Counted from the first letter of the stretch, positions 1 through 6,302 are shown. The stretch is DNA of 7,661 nt from an uncultured Porphyromonas sp. (GCA_902490315.1 CABUDK010000048.1:1-7661), one strand, 5' to 3'. The notes: generated by a model from the sequence alone, not told the origin. Translations and numbers: made by a program.

Positions 1-434
1 AGATCGACCCCTCATGGTCTATGAATCTCTCGGAGATCAACATAGAGGTCAAGGGCATCCTACCCAAGACGACCAAGCTACCCGCCAACTACATCGCATC
101 GATGCACTACGTCTCTGGCTCTAAGGCGGTCGCCATTATGGGCATCTATGCGCTCGACCCCACGAGCACGAACCCCTACACGGCTCTCTACTGTATTCCT
201 GCAGTCATCGACCTAGAGCAGCGTACCATCCAGCAGATCGAGGGCATCCCAGCGTCCAATCCTCACGCATGCGCCATCGGGCGCTACAACGATCGGATCA
301 TGATCGGCTCGGCAGGCAAGGAGCGTAGCGGATTTTACTCCTACGATCCTAAGACCGGTGCCGTTTCCGACGGGCCCGTCTTTGAGGTAGAGGGCAATCC
401 CGTCTCCTTCTACCAGATGAAGACTGTTGCATAA
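1..434 (+). CDS. C-terminal part of a DUF4374-like protein (5' end outside window)
   Basis: The reading frame is open from the first full codon at position 3, so the gene begins upstream; the ATG at 21 is internal. The visible 144 residues look like the end of a beta-propeller-like Bacteroidota protein: short strands with phrases such as AVIDLEQRTIQQIEGIP and GFYSYDPKTGAVSDGP. This style (a stored or displayed value, then 'converted to state X') resembles the DUF4374 family, which is usually a secreted lipoprotein near TonB-dependent receptors in iron-uptake loci; that role is family knowledge and cannot be checked here. The stop codon TAA at 432-434 lies inside a small insertion element. Without the element the frame would end Q-M-K followed by the TAG now at 603-605, so the last three residues (T-V-A) are donated by the insertion. 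The coding part is probably still functional. The family call is moderate because only the C-terminus is seen. Confidence 0.6.
   Translation, partial: IDPSWSMNLSEINIEVKGILPKTTKLPANYIASMHYVSGSKAVAIMGIYALDPTSTNPYTALYCIPAVIDLEQRTIQQIEGIPASNPHACAIGRYNDRIMIGSAGKERSGFYSYDPKTGAVSDGPVFEVEGNPVSFYQMKTVA
414..420. repeat. Left target-site duplication of the small element
   Basis: CAGATGA directly abuts the left terminal inverted repeat and is repeated exactly at 594-600 beyond the right terminus. It lies in frame in the host gene (codons CAG ATG A..), so it is target sequence and not element sequence. Confidence 0.75.
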
Positions 435-593
435 AGGCGAATCGCTGTGTTGCTTTCGGGATTCGGCTTCGGTCACATACGGAGGTATGCTCCCTTCAGA
501 CCTCACCCTCAGCGCCTTGCGCTTCATCCTTTCTGCAAAGTCAGGACAATCTTGCAAGCAAGATTGTGAGACTGTTGACTTTTGCAACAGTCT
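421..593. mobile_element. 173-bp MITE-like non-autonomous insertion element
   Basis: The ends are an 11-bp perfect inverted repeat, AGACTGTTGCA at 421-431 and TGCAACAGTCT at 583-593. The element is flanked by the 7-bp direct repeat CAGATGA (414-420 and 594-600). The duplication could be read as 9 bp because the target continues with AG and the element begins with AG. Removing the element and one repeat copy rebuilds a clean gene end (CAG ATG AAG TAG), which strongly supports a real transposition event. It is too short for a transposase and holds no convincing ORF, so it must have been moved in trans. Near the right end are two hairpins: 546-555 with 558-567 (10 bp), and 568-577 with 585-594 (10 bp, 7-nt loop), the second containing the terminal repeat. 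The parent IS family is not identified. Confidence 0.8.
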
Positions 594-600
594 CAGATGA
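594..600. repeat. Right target-site duplication of the small element
   Basis: This second copy of CAGATGA follows the right terminal repeat and continues as AG TAG, i.e. the original Lys codon and stop codon of the interrupted DUF4374-like gene. The identity continues for 9 bp (CAGATGAAG), so the exact duplication length is 7 to 9 bp. Confidence 0.75.
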
Positions 601-626
601 AGTAGTTTAGAGGTCTATAGAATCCT

Positions 627-663
627 AAAAAGGCGGGTCGCTCTCTCAGCGATCCGCCTTTTT
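627..663 (+). terminator. Rho-independent terminator, probably bidirectional
   Basis: A 16-bp stem (627-642 with 648-663, one G-U pair) closes a 5-nt loop. It has five A on the left side and five T on the right, so it can work on both strands. On the plus strand it would end the DUF4374-like transcript, lying 21 nt after the original stop codon at 603-605. On the minus strand it lies about 70 nt beyond the stop of the Na/Pi cotransporter gene and is the best terminator candidate for that gene too. Confidence 0.85.
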
Positions 664-730
664 CTACGGCTTGGAGTTTGAGTAGAAAGACTACTCGGGG
701 AAGCTTTGCTAGCGAAGCTAAGGACGCGCT

Positions 731-2548
731 CTACCCTTTGGTGGCAGCCTGTACGACGTTGAGCACGTAGTCACCCAGCTGCTCGTAGTAGCCGACGAGG
801 TCCATATAGCTCACGGACTCGGGGTAGTCGTACTTCTGCGTACGGACGTTTTCCATGTTCTGCGCTTTTAGCAAGGTACGCAAGTCATTTAGTTGCTTCT
901 CTAGGGTGTAGCTCTCACGAGCGTCCGACTCCGAGAGCTTGTTGCGTCGCAGTAGCTCGGCCATCTTGAGAGCCGTCTCTGTGGCGATCGAGTGGATCTG
1001 CAGGAGGTTATTGCGCACCATATCGGTGTAGCTCTTGCCGAGCTGGTGGTAACGATTGATCTCACGCGCTATGCCCACAGCGGCATCAGCGACACTCTCT
1101 ATCTCAGTTGCCACACGATAGTAGACGAGTATGTCGCTCTGCGACTCCTTGCCCAGCTCCGTGTGTGAGATCTTGTTGAGATAGTCGGCAATCTCGACCT
1201 CTACGGCATCGGATATGTCTTCCTCCTGCTCGCACTTGTTGTAGAGCCTCTTGAGCTCGACATCATTGTCCGTCTTGAGCATACCCTCACAGTAAGACAT
1301 CATCTGCGTGACTCGACTAGCGTACTCGGCCAACTCTTGCTGTACTTGTAGCAGCCCGATCTCACCCGTTGGTAGGATACCCGCACGTATGTAGCGCAGG
1401 TGCGTCTGTTCTGTAGAGCCCTTCTTAGACATCTTCATGGGGATGGCTCGCTGGCAAATCTTGACATAGACAGGTACGAACCAGATCATCACAAAGGCGT
1501 TCAGCATGTTGAAGGTGGTGTGGAAGAGCGCGAGTCCTACGGAGACGACCGCTGCTAGCGAACCTATCTGAGCTTGTATCGCAGCTAGCGAGGGATCAGC
1601 GAGTGTCTCTGTCGAGGAGATAGCACTCATACTAGCGGGATCGTAGACCTGACTGAGGCGAGAGGTGTACTCGTATAGCTCACGTGGATCGCCTACGCCC
1701 ATATTCATCAGCCAGTTGGCGATCATATTGGTAAAGGGGTAGAAGAAGATCAAGACGAGTAGTACACCGAAGACATTGAACAGCAGGTGAGAGAGTGCAG
1801 CACGCTTAGCATTGACATTAGCACCGAGAGCTGCTAGGTTGGCGGTGATGGTCGTTCCGATGTTTTCGCCTAGGATCATCGCCGTAGCGATCTCGAAGGG
1901 TATCCACCCTTTCGAACACATGATGAGTGTGATGGCTACCGTGGCACTGGAGGACTGCACCAGCAGCGTCATAATGGTACCTATTAAGAGGAAGATCAGG
2001 ATAGACCCAAAGCCCATATCGGTGTACCCACGGAGGAATTCGAGTGCCTCGGGGTGGCTCTGGAGGTCTGGCATCGAGTCCTTGAGGAACTGCAACCCAA
2101 GGAAGAGGAGCGAGAAGCCTACGAGGAACTCGCCCAGCGAGTTGAGCTGCTCCCGCTTCATATAGATGAGCGGTATGGAAATAGCAAAGAGCGGTATGGC
2201 AAAGGTCGATATATCTATCTTAAAGCCGAAGAGGGTGATGACCCAAGCGGTGACGGTCGTACCAATGTTAGCGCCCATAATGACCGATATCGCCTGTCCT
2301 AGCTGGAGGAGTCCCGCATTGACGAAGCTGACGACCATCAGAGTCGTCGCACTAGAGGACTGCACCAAGGCGGTCACCAAGACTCCCGTAAGTAACCCTA
2401 AGACGCGACGAGAGGTCATCGCTGCGAGGATCTGACGCATCCTATCGCCTGCTGCCTTTTGGATGCCCTCGCTCATGATCTTCATACCAAAGAGGAAGAG
2501 TCCTAGCGATCCCAGCAGATAGATAAAGTCAAACAGAGTAAATGCCAT
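731..2548 (-). CDS. Na+/phosphate cotransporter family protein with PhoU-like C-terminal domain
   Basis: This 605-residue inner-membrane protein of the NptA/YjbB type (Na_Pi_cotrans) is expected to move inorganic phosphate with sodium. The two inverted halves of the transporter are visible. The first has QSSSATT at 63-69 and GANIGTT at 92-98; the second has QSSSATV at 198-204 and GENIGTT at 227-233. These QSSS repeats are the family's substrate-binding signature. Hydrophobic segments run from about residue 5 to 365, with a less hydrophobic loop near 285-325. From about 395 to 600 the chain is helical and charged, typical of the PhoU-like domain found at the end of bacterial members. Length and architecture are normal for the family and nothing looks broken. 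It stands alone on the minus strand, divergent from the kinase operon. The start ATG (2546-2548) fits the N-terminus of homologues; no Shine-Dalgarno is seen, as usual in this phylum. Direction of transport in vivo cannot be told from sequence. Confidence 0.93.
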   Translation of the reverse strand: MAFTLFDFIYLLGSLGLFLFGMKIMSEGIQKAAGDRMRQILAAMTSRRVLGLLTGVLVTALVQSSSATTLMVVSFVNAGLLQLGQAISVIMGANIGTTVTAWVITLFGFKIDISTFAIPLFAISIPLIYMKREQLNSLGEFLVGFSLLFLGLQFLKDSMPDLQSHPEALEFLRGYTDMGFGSILIFLLIGTIMTLLVQSSSATVAITLIMCSKGWIPFEIATAMILGENIGTTITANLAALGANVNAKRAALSHLLFNVFGVLLVLIFFYPFTNMIANWLMNMGVGDPRELYEYTSRLSQVYDPASMSAISSTETLADPSLAAIQAQIGSLAAVVSVGLALFHTTFNMLNAFVMIWFVPVYVKICQRAIPMKMSKKGSTEQTHLRYIRAGILPTGEIGLLQVQQELAEYASRVTQMMSYCEGMLKTDNDVELKRLYNKCEQEEDISDAVEVEIADYLNKISHTELGKESQSDILVYYRVATEIESVADAAVGIAREINRYHQLGKSYTDMVRNNLLQIHSIATETALKMAELLRRNKLSESDARESYTLEKQLNDLRTLLKAQNMENVRTQKYDYPESVSYMDLVGYYEQLGDYVLNVVQAATKG

Positions 2549-2712
2549 GAGTATGTCGTTGTTTGTATGTCATTACCGTGCGAAAGCTCCCCTAAGACCT
2601 ACCAGCTACATGAGGCTCAAAGCCGCATATTCACAAGGGTTGTCATGCGACTGAGTCACCTCGTACGACTGATTATGGTCCTTTGGTGACAGCTATTTCG
2701 TAACTTCGCATG

Positions 2713-2744
2713 CAAAGGTAACGATTTTAGACTGGTTAGCCTAA
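2713..2744 (-). promoter_or_regulatory. Predicted promoter of the Na/Pi cotransporter gene
   Basis: On the minus strand TACCTTTG (2720 down to 2713) matches the Bacteroidota -7 consensus TAnnTTTG. A weak -33 match, TTA at 2744-2742, lies 21 nt upstream. Transcription would begin near 2706, giving a 5' leader of about 155 nt. No phosphate-responsive operator could be recognised in the 243-nt divergent intergenic region. Confidence 0.5.
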
Positions 2745-2791
2745 CTGACTGACCCTACAATTTGACAAAAGATATCTAAGTACCAGCCCCT

Positions 2792-4462
2792 ATGGAGAAT
2801 CTATCAATATATTGCCCCAATCTGGACGAGCATCTCAGCGTACCCCCTGGAGCCACACTCTATCAGGTAGCACAGAGCTACCGCAACGCTCTAGGCTTCG
2901 AGCCTGTCAATGCTCGTGTCAACAATCTCACCGTCGCTCTCGACTGGAGGCTCCGCGAGTCTTGTCAAGTCGAGTTCGTCGGACTTACTGAGGAGAGCGG
3001 TCGGCACACTTATCTGCGCTCCCTCTGCCTTCTTTTCGCTAAGGCACTCCACGATGAGCTCCCGCACTACCATCTGAGCGTACGGCACTCCCTCTCGGGG
3101 GGCTACTTTAGCGTCGTCAGGTGTGGTGACAAGGGCATCACTGAGGAGCAGCTAGCCATCGTCAAGCGGCGCATAGACCATCTCATTGCTGAGGATCTAC
3201 CCTTCGAGCGTCGCACCGTACCAGCCGAAGAGGCGGTGCAGATATTTACTGCCATGGGTGAGATGGACAAAGTCGATCTCATCACCTCCAGCGGTCAGCC
3301 CTACGTCACCTATCACTATCTCGATGGGTATCCTGACAACTACTACGGCTCTCTGCTTCTCTCCACAGGACAAGTCCAGCTCTACGACCTCGACCCCTAC
3401 CTGGGTGGTGTACTGATACGTGTACCCTCGACAGTCAAGCCTACAGAGCTGACACCCTTTGAGCCACAGCAACCGATGCGTGAGGTCTTTGACAAGCAGT
3501 CTCGTCTGCTCAACCTCCTCGACGTAAGCTATGTGGGTAGTCTCAACAAAGCAATCAGCACGGGACACTTCTCCGAGATCATACAGGTCGCCGAGGCTGC
3601 ACAGGAAAAGGAGATAGCCGCCATGGCTACTGAGATCGCCGAGGCATACAACAAGAAAGGAGTGCGCATCATACTCGTGGCTGGACCCTCATCTTCGGGC
3701 AAGACCACCTTTACCAAGCGGCTACGCCTGCAGCTTATGGCGAACTACCTACGCCCACACCAGATATCGCTCGACAACTACTTCGTAGCCCGTGAGTTGA
3801 CTCCCCTAGATGACAATGGGGAGTACGACTATGAGCATATCGAGGCGTTAGACCTAGAGCTTTTCGCCAGTGATCTGCGTCGGCTCCTAGCGGGTGAGCT
3901 GGTCGATATGCCACTCTTTGACTTTACTCAAGGAGCTAGAGTGTACCAAAAGGAGCTCCTACAGCTTGGTGAGGGGGATCTGCTTCTCATCGAGGGCATT
4001 CATGCGCTCAATCCACGACTCATCCCCGATGACCTACAGCACCTCACCTATAATATATATATCAGTGCCCTGACCGCCCTCGGACTAGATGCACACAACC
4101 GCATCCCCAGTACCGACATACGTCTCCTCAGGCGCATGGTGCGTGACCACAAGTACAGAGGCTACTCAGCCATCGACACCATCAGCCGATGGCGCAGCGT
4201 GCGGGCTGGTGAGGAGCGATGGATCTTCCCCTACCAGCAGAGAGCCAACGTCCTCTTCAACAGTGCGCTCCTATACGAAGTTGCCGTCCTCAAGACCCTT
4301 GCCGAGCAGATCCTCTACCAGGTGCCCGCCTGCGTCCAGGAGTACAGCGAGGCGCGCCGCCTGCTACGCTTCCTAGAGCACGTCAGGCCAGCACCCATCG
4401 ACGAGATACCCTCCACCTCGCTCCTGAGGGAGTTTGTCGGGGGCAGCTCATTTCACTATTAA
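2792..4462 (+). CDS. TGS-domain nucleoside (uridine) kinase-like protein
   Basis: The product is a 556-residue cytoplasmic P-loop kinase of the uridine kinase/phosphoribulokinase superfamily, with a threonyl-tRNA-synthetase-like N-terminus. Residues about 1-65 form a TGS-like ubiquitin fold, and about 70-220 resemble the second additional domain of ThrRS-like proteins. The kinase domain spans about 290-510. It shows Walker A GPSSSGKTT at 298-306, the SLDNY segment at 326-330 that in uridine kinases carries a catalytic Asp, and EGIHALN at 401-407 at the Walker B-like strand. It also shows the Arg-rich LRRMVRD at 445-451, placed like the lid. The family is annotated as uridine kinase or nucleoside kinase, probably phosphorylating a nucleoside with ATP or GTP, but the substrate of this TGS-fused form is not certain. 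It is the first gene of a three-gene operon; the next ATG follows the stop by 10 nt. The ATG at 2792 gives a full TGS domain. Confidence 0.9.
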   Translation: MENLSIYCPNLDEHLSVPPGATLYQVAQSYRNALGFEPVNARVNNLTVALDWRLRESCQVEFVGLTEESGRHTYLRSLCLLFAKALHDELPHYHLSVRHSLSGGYFSVVRCGDKGITEEQLAIVKRRIDHLIAEDLPFERRTVPAEEAVQIFTAMGEMDKVDLITSSGQPYVTYHYLDGYPDNYYGSLLLSTGQVQLYDLDPYLGGVLIRVPSTVKPTELTPFEPQQPMREVFDKQSRLLNLLDVSYVGSLNKAISTGHFSEIIQVAEAAQEKEIAAMATEIAEAYNKKGVRIILVAGPSSSGKTTFTKRLRLQLMANYLRPHQISLDNYFVARELTPLDDNGEYDYEHIEALDLELFASDLRRLLAGELVDMPLFDFTQGARVYQKELLQLGEGDLLLIEGIHALNPRLIPDDLQHLTYNIYISALTALGLDAHNRIPSTDIRLLRRMVRDHKYRGYSAIDTISRWRSVRAGEERWIFPYQQRANVLFNSALLYEVAVLKTLAEQILYQVPACVQEYSEARRLLRFLEHVRPAPIDEIPSTSLLREFVGGSSFHY

Positions 4463-4472
4463 CCCCATAGCT

Positions 4473-4814
4473 ATGTCCAAGAAGAAGAACAAAGCCCCCT
4501 CCACGGGAGGTATCGTGTACAGTACCGACCCCGACTGGTCGCCACAGCAGGCGAGTAGCGAGGCTGAGACTCTCCCTCCCGCTCAGCAACGACTACGCAT
4601 ACAGTACTCCCGCGCTGGCAGAGGAGGCAAGGAGGCACTCATCATCATGGGCTTCGTCGGGTCTGACGGCGATCTGGCAGACCTCGCCCGTCAGCTCAAG
4701 CAGTCGCTCGGCTGTGGAGGCTCTACACGTGATGGCGAGATACTGCTCCAGCAAAACGATAAGGAGAAGCTCATCAAGCTCCTTCAGTCCAAAGGGTACA
4801 AAGACACTAAGTAA
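4473..4814 (+). CDS. SUI1/YciH-like translation initiation factor
   Basis: The product is a 113-residue cytoplasmic protein of the eIF1/SUI1 fold, as in E. coli YciH. In eukaryotes and archaea the fold helps select start codons on the small ribosomal subunit; in bacteria the role is less defined. The N-terminal 40 residues are basic then low-complexity (SKKKNKAPS, then Gly/Ser/Pro/Gln-rich). The SUI1 core covers about 41-110, with GRGGKEALIIMGF at 49-61 and LGCGGSTRDGEILLQ at 79-93, the conserved glycine-rich loops of the family. I chose ATG 4473 over an in-frame ATG at 4434, because the earlier one overlaps the kinase gene and adds residues that are just the kinase reading frame shifted. The gene sits 10 nt after the kinase stop and 10 nt before the methyltransferase start, so all three are very likely co-transcribed. 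Confidence 0.9.
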   Translation: MSKKKNKAPSTGGIVYSTDPDWSPQQASSEAETLPPAQQRLRIQYSRAGRGGKEALIIMGFVGSDGDLADLARQLKQSLGCGGSTRDGEILLQQNDKEKLIKLLQSKGYKDTK

Positions 4815-4824
4815 AGCACCCGCT

Positions 4825-5379
4825 ATGCCCATAGAGAAAACCTCCATCCTAGAGATGCAGCGTCTCACCACCGAGGAGTACCACTCAGCTCCCAAGGTGC
4901 CGCTCACCATACTCCTAGACAATGTGCGTAGCATGCACAACGTCGGCTCGATCTTTCGCACGGCAGACGCTTTTCGCCTGGAGGAACTGCTCCTCGTCGG
5001 CATCACAGGCTGTCCGCCCCACCCACTCATTCACAAGACCGCCATCGGAGCCGAGGAGGCTGTGCCGTGGCGACACTTAGACTCCGCCATCGAGTTGCTT
5101 GAGCAGTATCGAGTAGCGGGACGCACTATCCTAGCTCTTGAGCAGACGCACCAGAGCATCACGCTCGGCAGCCAGCCAGCACTGGACGATCGTGGAGCCG
5201 TCCTGATCGTGGGCAACGAAGTGCACGGCATCTCCGATGAGGTCATTCAGTATGCCGATTACTGTCTAGAGATCCCGCAGTACGGCACCAAGCACTCGCT
5301 CAATGTGAGCGTCGCTACCGGCATCGCCATCTACGACCTCTGCACACCTTATCTAGAGATGCATCGTAGCTTAACCTAG
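4825..5379 (+). CDS. SpoU/TrmH-family RNA 2'-O-methyltransferase
   Basis: The product is a 184-residue SAM-dependent SPOUT enzyme that adds a methyl group to the 2'-OH of a ribose in tRNA or rRNA. All three family motifs are clear. Motif 1 is DNVRSMHNVGSIFRTADAF at 32-50, with Asn39 and Arg45 in the usual catalytic positions. Motif 2 is IVGNEVHGIS at 128-137, and motif 3 starts at EIP (149-151) and includes SLNVSVATGIAIYD at 158-171. These form the trefoil knot that binds SAM. It lacks the long N-terminal RNA-binding domain of RlmB-type members, so it is of the short TrmH/TrmL-like form; the exact nucleotide modified cannot be told. ATG 4825 was chosen because an upstream in-frame ATG at 4714 lies inside the SUI1 gene and would add non-homologous residues. 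It is the last gene of the operon. Confidence 0.93.
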   Translation: MPIEKTSILEMQRLTTEEYHSAPKVPLTILLDNVRSMHNVGSIFRTADAFRLEELLLVGITGCPPHPLIHKTAIGAEEAVPWRHLDSAIELLEQYRVAGRTILALEQTHQSITLGSQPALDDRGAVLIVGNEVHGISDEVIQYADYCLEIPQYGTKHSLNVSVATGIAIYDLCTPYLEMHRSLT

Positions 5380-5407
5380 CCGCAAAGGCCGTTTCAATCT
5401 TTTTATG

Positions 5408-5415
5408 TAGCTTTG
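5408..5415 (+). promoter_or_regulatory. Predicted -7 promoter element of the winged-helix gene
   Basis: TAGCTTTG matches the Bacteroidota -7 consensus exactly and lies about 30 nt before the start codon at 5445. No good -33 TTG is found at the usual spacing. Its presence right after the methyltransferase gene suggests the small gene has its own transcript. Confidence 0.5.
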
Positions 5416-5444
5416 CTGTATAGAAAACCAAACACCACAACACT

Positions 5445-5657
5445 ATGGAAGAAAACATGATCGAATACATCGGAACCAATGCGGGTCTCGTCTGGAACGC
5501 ACTAGACAAACTAGGCAAGATGGACGTCAAGCAGCTCAAGAAAGCGACTAAGATACGTACCGAAAAGGATGTCTATGCAGCACTCGGCTGGCTCGCCAAG
5601 GAGGAGAAGCTCACCTTCGTCTACGAAGACAACACGCTCCTGGTCGCACTGCGATAG
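5445..5657 (+). CDS. Small winged helix-turn-helix protein (DUF2582-like)
   Basis: This 70-residue protein resembles the DUF2582/winged-helix family common in Bacteroidota. The pattern is an N-terminal helix (IEYIGTNAGLVWNALDKLG), a turn, then a helix with MDVKQLKKATKI, a third helix (DVYAALGWLAKEEKL) and a final hairpin-like wing, TFVYEDNTLLVALR. That is the layout of a compact wHTH domain and the whole protein is nothing more than this domain. It may bind nucleic acid, but no target is known for the family; no partner gene is evident next to it. Length is normal for the family, and the ATG at 5445 is the only sensible start (a second Met at residue 5 is possible). Confidence 0.8.
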   Translation: MEENMIEYIGTNAGLVWNALDKLGKMDVKQLKKATKIRTEKDVYAALGWLAKEEKLTFVYEDNTLLVALR

Positions 5658-5705
5658 GTCCTCACTAGACAACTGACGAGCAAACCAGCTAGATTACTAC
5701 ACTTC

Positions 5706-5724
5706 AGCGAGTTGAGTCGCTTTT
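5706..5724 (+). terminator. Weak possible terminator after the winged-helix gene
   Basis: AGCGA at 5706-5710 pairs with TCGCT at 5717-5721, followed by TTTT (5721-5724). The 5-bp stem is short and may not be effective. Confidence 0.3.
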
Positions 5725-5759
5725 CCGTAGGATTTGCGAATTCTAGGTCGTATGATTGC

Positions 5760-5789
5760 TTGCTAGTTCAAAGATTATTCTTACCTTTG
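5760..5789 (+). promoter_or_regulatory. Predicted promoter of tRNA-Leu
   Basis: TTG at 5760-5762 (-33) and TACCTTTG at 5782-5789 (-7) are separated by 19 nt. Both match the Bacteroidota consensus, and the -7 element ends 17 nt before the first tRNA base. This is the best full two-box promoter in the window. Confidence 0.7.
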
Positions 5790-5806
5790 CAGACGCAAAC
5801 CTCGCT

Positions 5807-5888
5807 GCGGTCGTGGCGGAATTGGTAGACGCGTTAGACTTAGGATCTAATGCCGCGAGGTGTGTGGGTTCGAGTCCCACCGACCGTA
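5807..5888 (+). tRNA. tRNA-Leu(UAG)
   Basis: This 82-nt gene has a class II cloverleaf. The acceptor stem is 5807-5813 with 5881-5887 (first pair G-U), and A at 5888 is the discriminator base. The D arm contains GGTAGACGC. The anticodon stem TTAGA/TCTAA closes the loop CTTAGGA, giving anticodon TAG, which reads CUN codons. The long variable arm (13 nt) is typical of tRNA-Leu, and the T arm GTGGG/CCCAC carries TTCGAGT. The 3' CCA is not encoded (the next bases are CAA), so it must be added by CCA-adding enzyme. The gene forms a one-gene transcription unit with its own promoter and terminator. Confidence 0.96.
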
Positions 5889-5895
5889 CAACGAT

Positions 5896-5949
5896 AGAGA
5901 GACCTATCTGATACCCCCTTGTGGGAGCAGATGGGTCTCTCTTTTTTTT
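5896..5949 (+). terminator. Strong Rho-independent terminator of tRNA-Leu
   Basis: A 15-bp stem (5896-5910 with 5928-5942, one G-U) is followed by eight T at 5942-5949. The 17-nt loop can form a further small CCC/GGG stem. It begins 7 nt after the tRNA. Confidence 0.93.
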
Positions 5950-6020
5950 ATCTCTCTAGTCTAGTCGCAGCATTTGGAGTCTGACGACCGAGGGTTACAC
6001 GTTCAAGCAACTATTCCAAG

Positions 6021-6066
6021 TATCCAGCGAAGAATTTGAGATTTCTTCGCTGGATATTTTTCGTTT
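6021..6066 (+). terminator. Orphan terminator-like hairpin
   Basis: A perfect 14-bp stem (6021-6034 with 6043-6056) with an 8-nt loop is followed by TTTTTCGTTTT. This has the form of a Rho-independent terminator. No gene lies between it and the strong tRNA terminator about 70 nt upstream, so either it is a back-up terminator, it ends an unseen small RNA, or it is part of the repeat cluster. Confidence 0.6.
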
Positions 6067-6075
6067 TCCAGGGAA

Positions 6076-6152
6076 GCGTTGGAAATTTCTTCGGACTTAT
6101 CATTTCATTCTTCCGAAGTATCGTTTGATTCTTCCGAAGAATTTTTCAACGC
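6076..6152. repeat. Imperfect 20-bp inverted repeat around tandem units
   Basis: 6076-6095 and 6133-6152 are inverted copies (18 of 20 match), both with GCGTTG or CAACGC at the outer edge and TTCTTCGGA or TCCGAAGAA inside, separated by 37 nt. The inner copies of TTCCGAAG (6111-6118 and 6132-6139) compete to pair with CTTCGGA, so alternative folds are possible. Confidence 0.65.
6087..6149 (+). repeat. Three tandem 21-bp repeat units
   Basis: Units at 6087-6107, 6108-6128 and 6129-6149 each begin with TTCTTC and share most positions (for example TTCTTCCGAAG in units 2 and 3). Read in frame as protein they give the heptads SSDLSFH, SSEVSFD and SSEEFFN. The frame has no ATG (only TTG at 6079) and is closed upstream by a stop at 6037, so coding is doubtful. 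Confidence 0.7.
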
Positions 6153-6182
6153 CCACGTGGGGAATTTTTATTTTCCACGTGG
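6153..6182 (+). repeat. Hairpin with two CCACGTGG palindromes
   Basis: CCACGTGG occurs at 6153-6160 and 6175-6182 and is itself palindromic. The two copies pair to a 12-bp stem with GGAA/TTTT (two G-U), with a 6-nt T-rich loop. It is a possible structural RNA or protein-binding repeat. Confidence 0.6.
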
Positions 6183-6302
6183 CTATTTCGAAATTCCTCC
6201 GAGGAAACCTTTTCTAGCTGGGAGCAAAAAGGGGAGTGCCAAAGCTTCCAAACTCTTATAGACTATTGACGTTGGCGAAGAGCAAAATTACCCTTTCGGG
6301 TA

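Noticed and set aside
213..587. Minus-strand frame of 124 codons spanning the end of the DUF4374-like gene and the insertion element
   Set aside because: Half of it is the antisense of the DUF4374-like gene and the other half is the element; its start lies in the right inverted repeat. It is a frame created by the insertion, not a gene.
678..730. Small hairpins (GAGTAG/CTACTC and AGCTT/AAGCT) beyond the transporter stop codon
   Set aside because: Stems of five to six pairs with no T run on the minus strand; the bidirectional stem at 627-663 is the better terminator.
1812..2435. Three plus-strand frames opposite the transporter gene
   Set aside because: They are antisense shadows of a clearly conserved membrane protein gene.
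4434..4472. Earlier in-frame ATG for the SUI1-like gene
   Set aside because: It overlaps the end of the kinase gene and the added residues do not belong to the SUI1 family; ATG 4473 is better.
4714..4824. Earlier in-frame ATG for the methyltransferase
   Set aside because: This stretch is inside the SUI1 gene in another frame and gives a Ser-rich sequence foreign to the SpoU family.
6076..6152. Invertible promoter between the 20-bp inverted repeats
   Set aside because: The spacer is only 37 nt and holds no TAnnTTTG box; the repeats differ at two positions. A hairpin is the simpler reading.
6079..6261. 60-codon frame over the tandem repeats
   Set aside because: Only a TTG start, no promoter or leader, and its pattern follows the DNA repeats. 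Kept as a repeat and a finding, not as a CDS.
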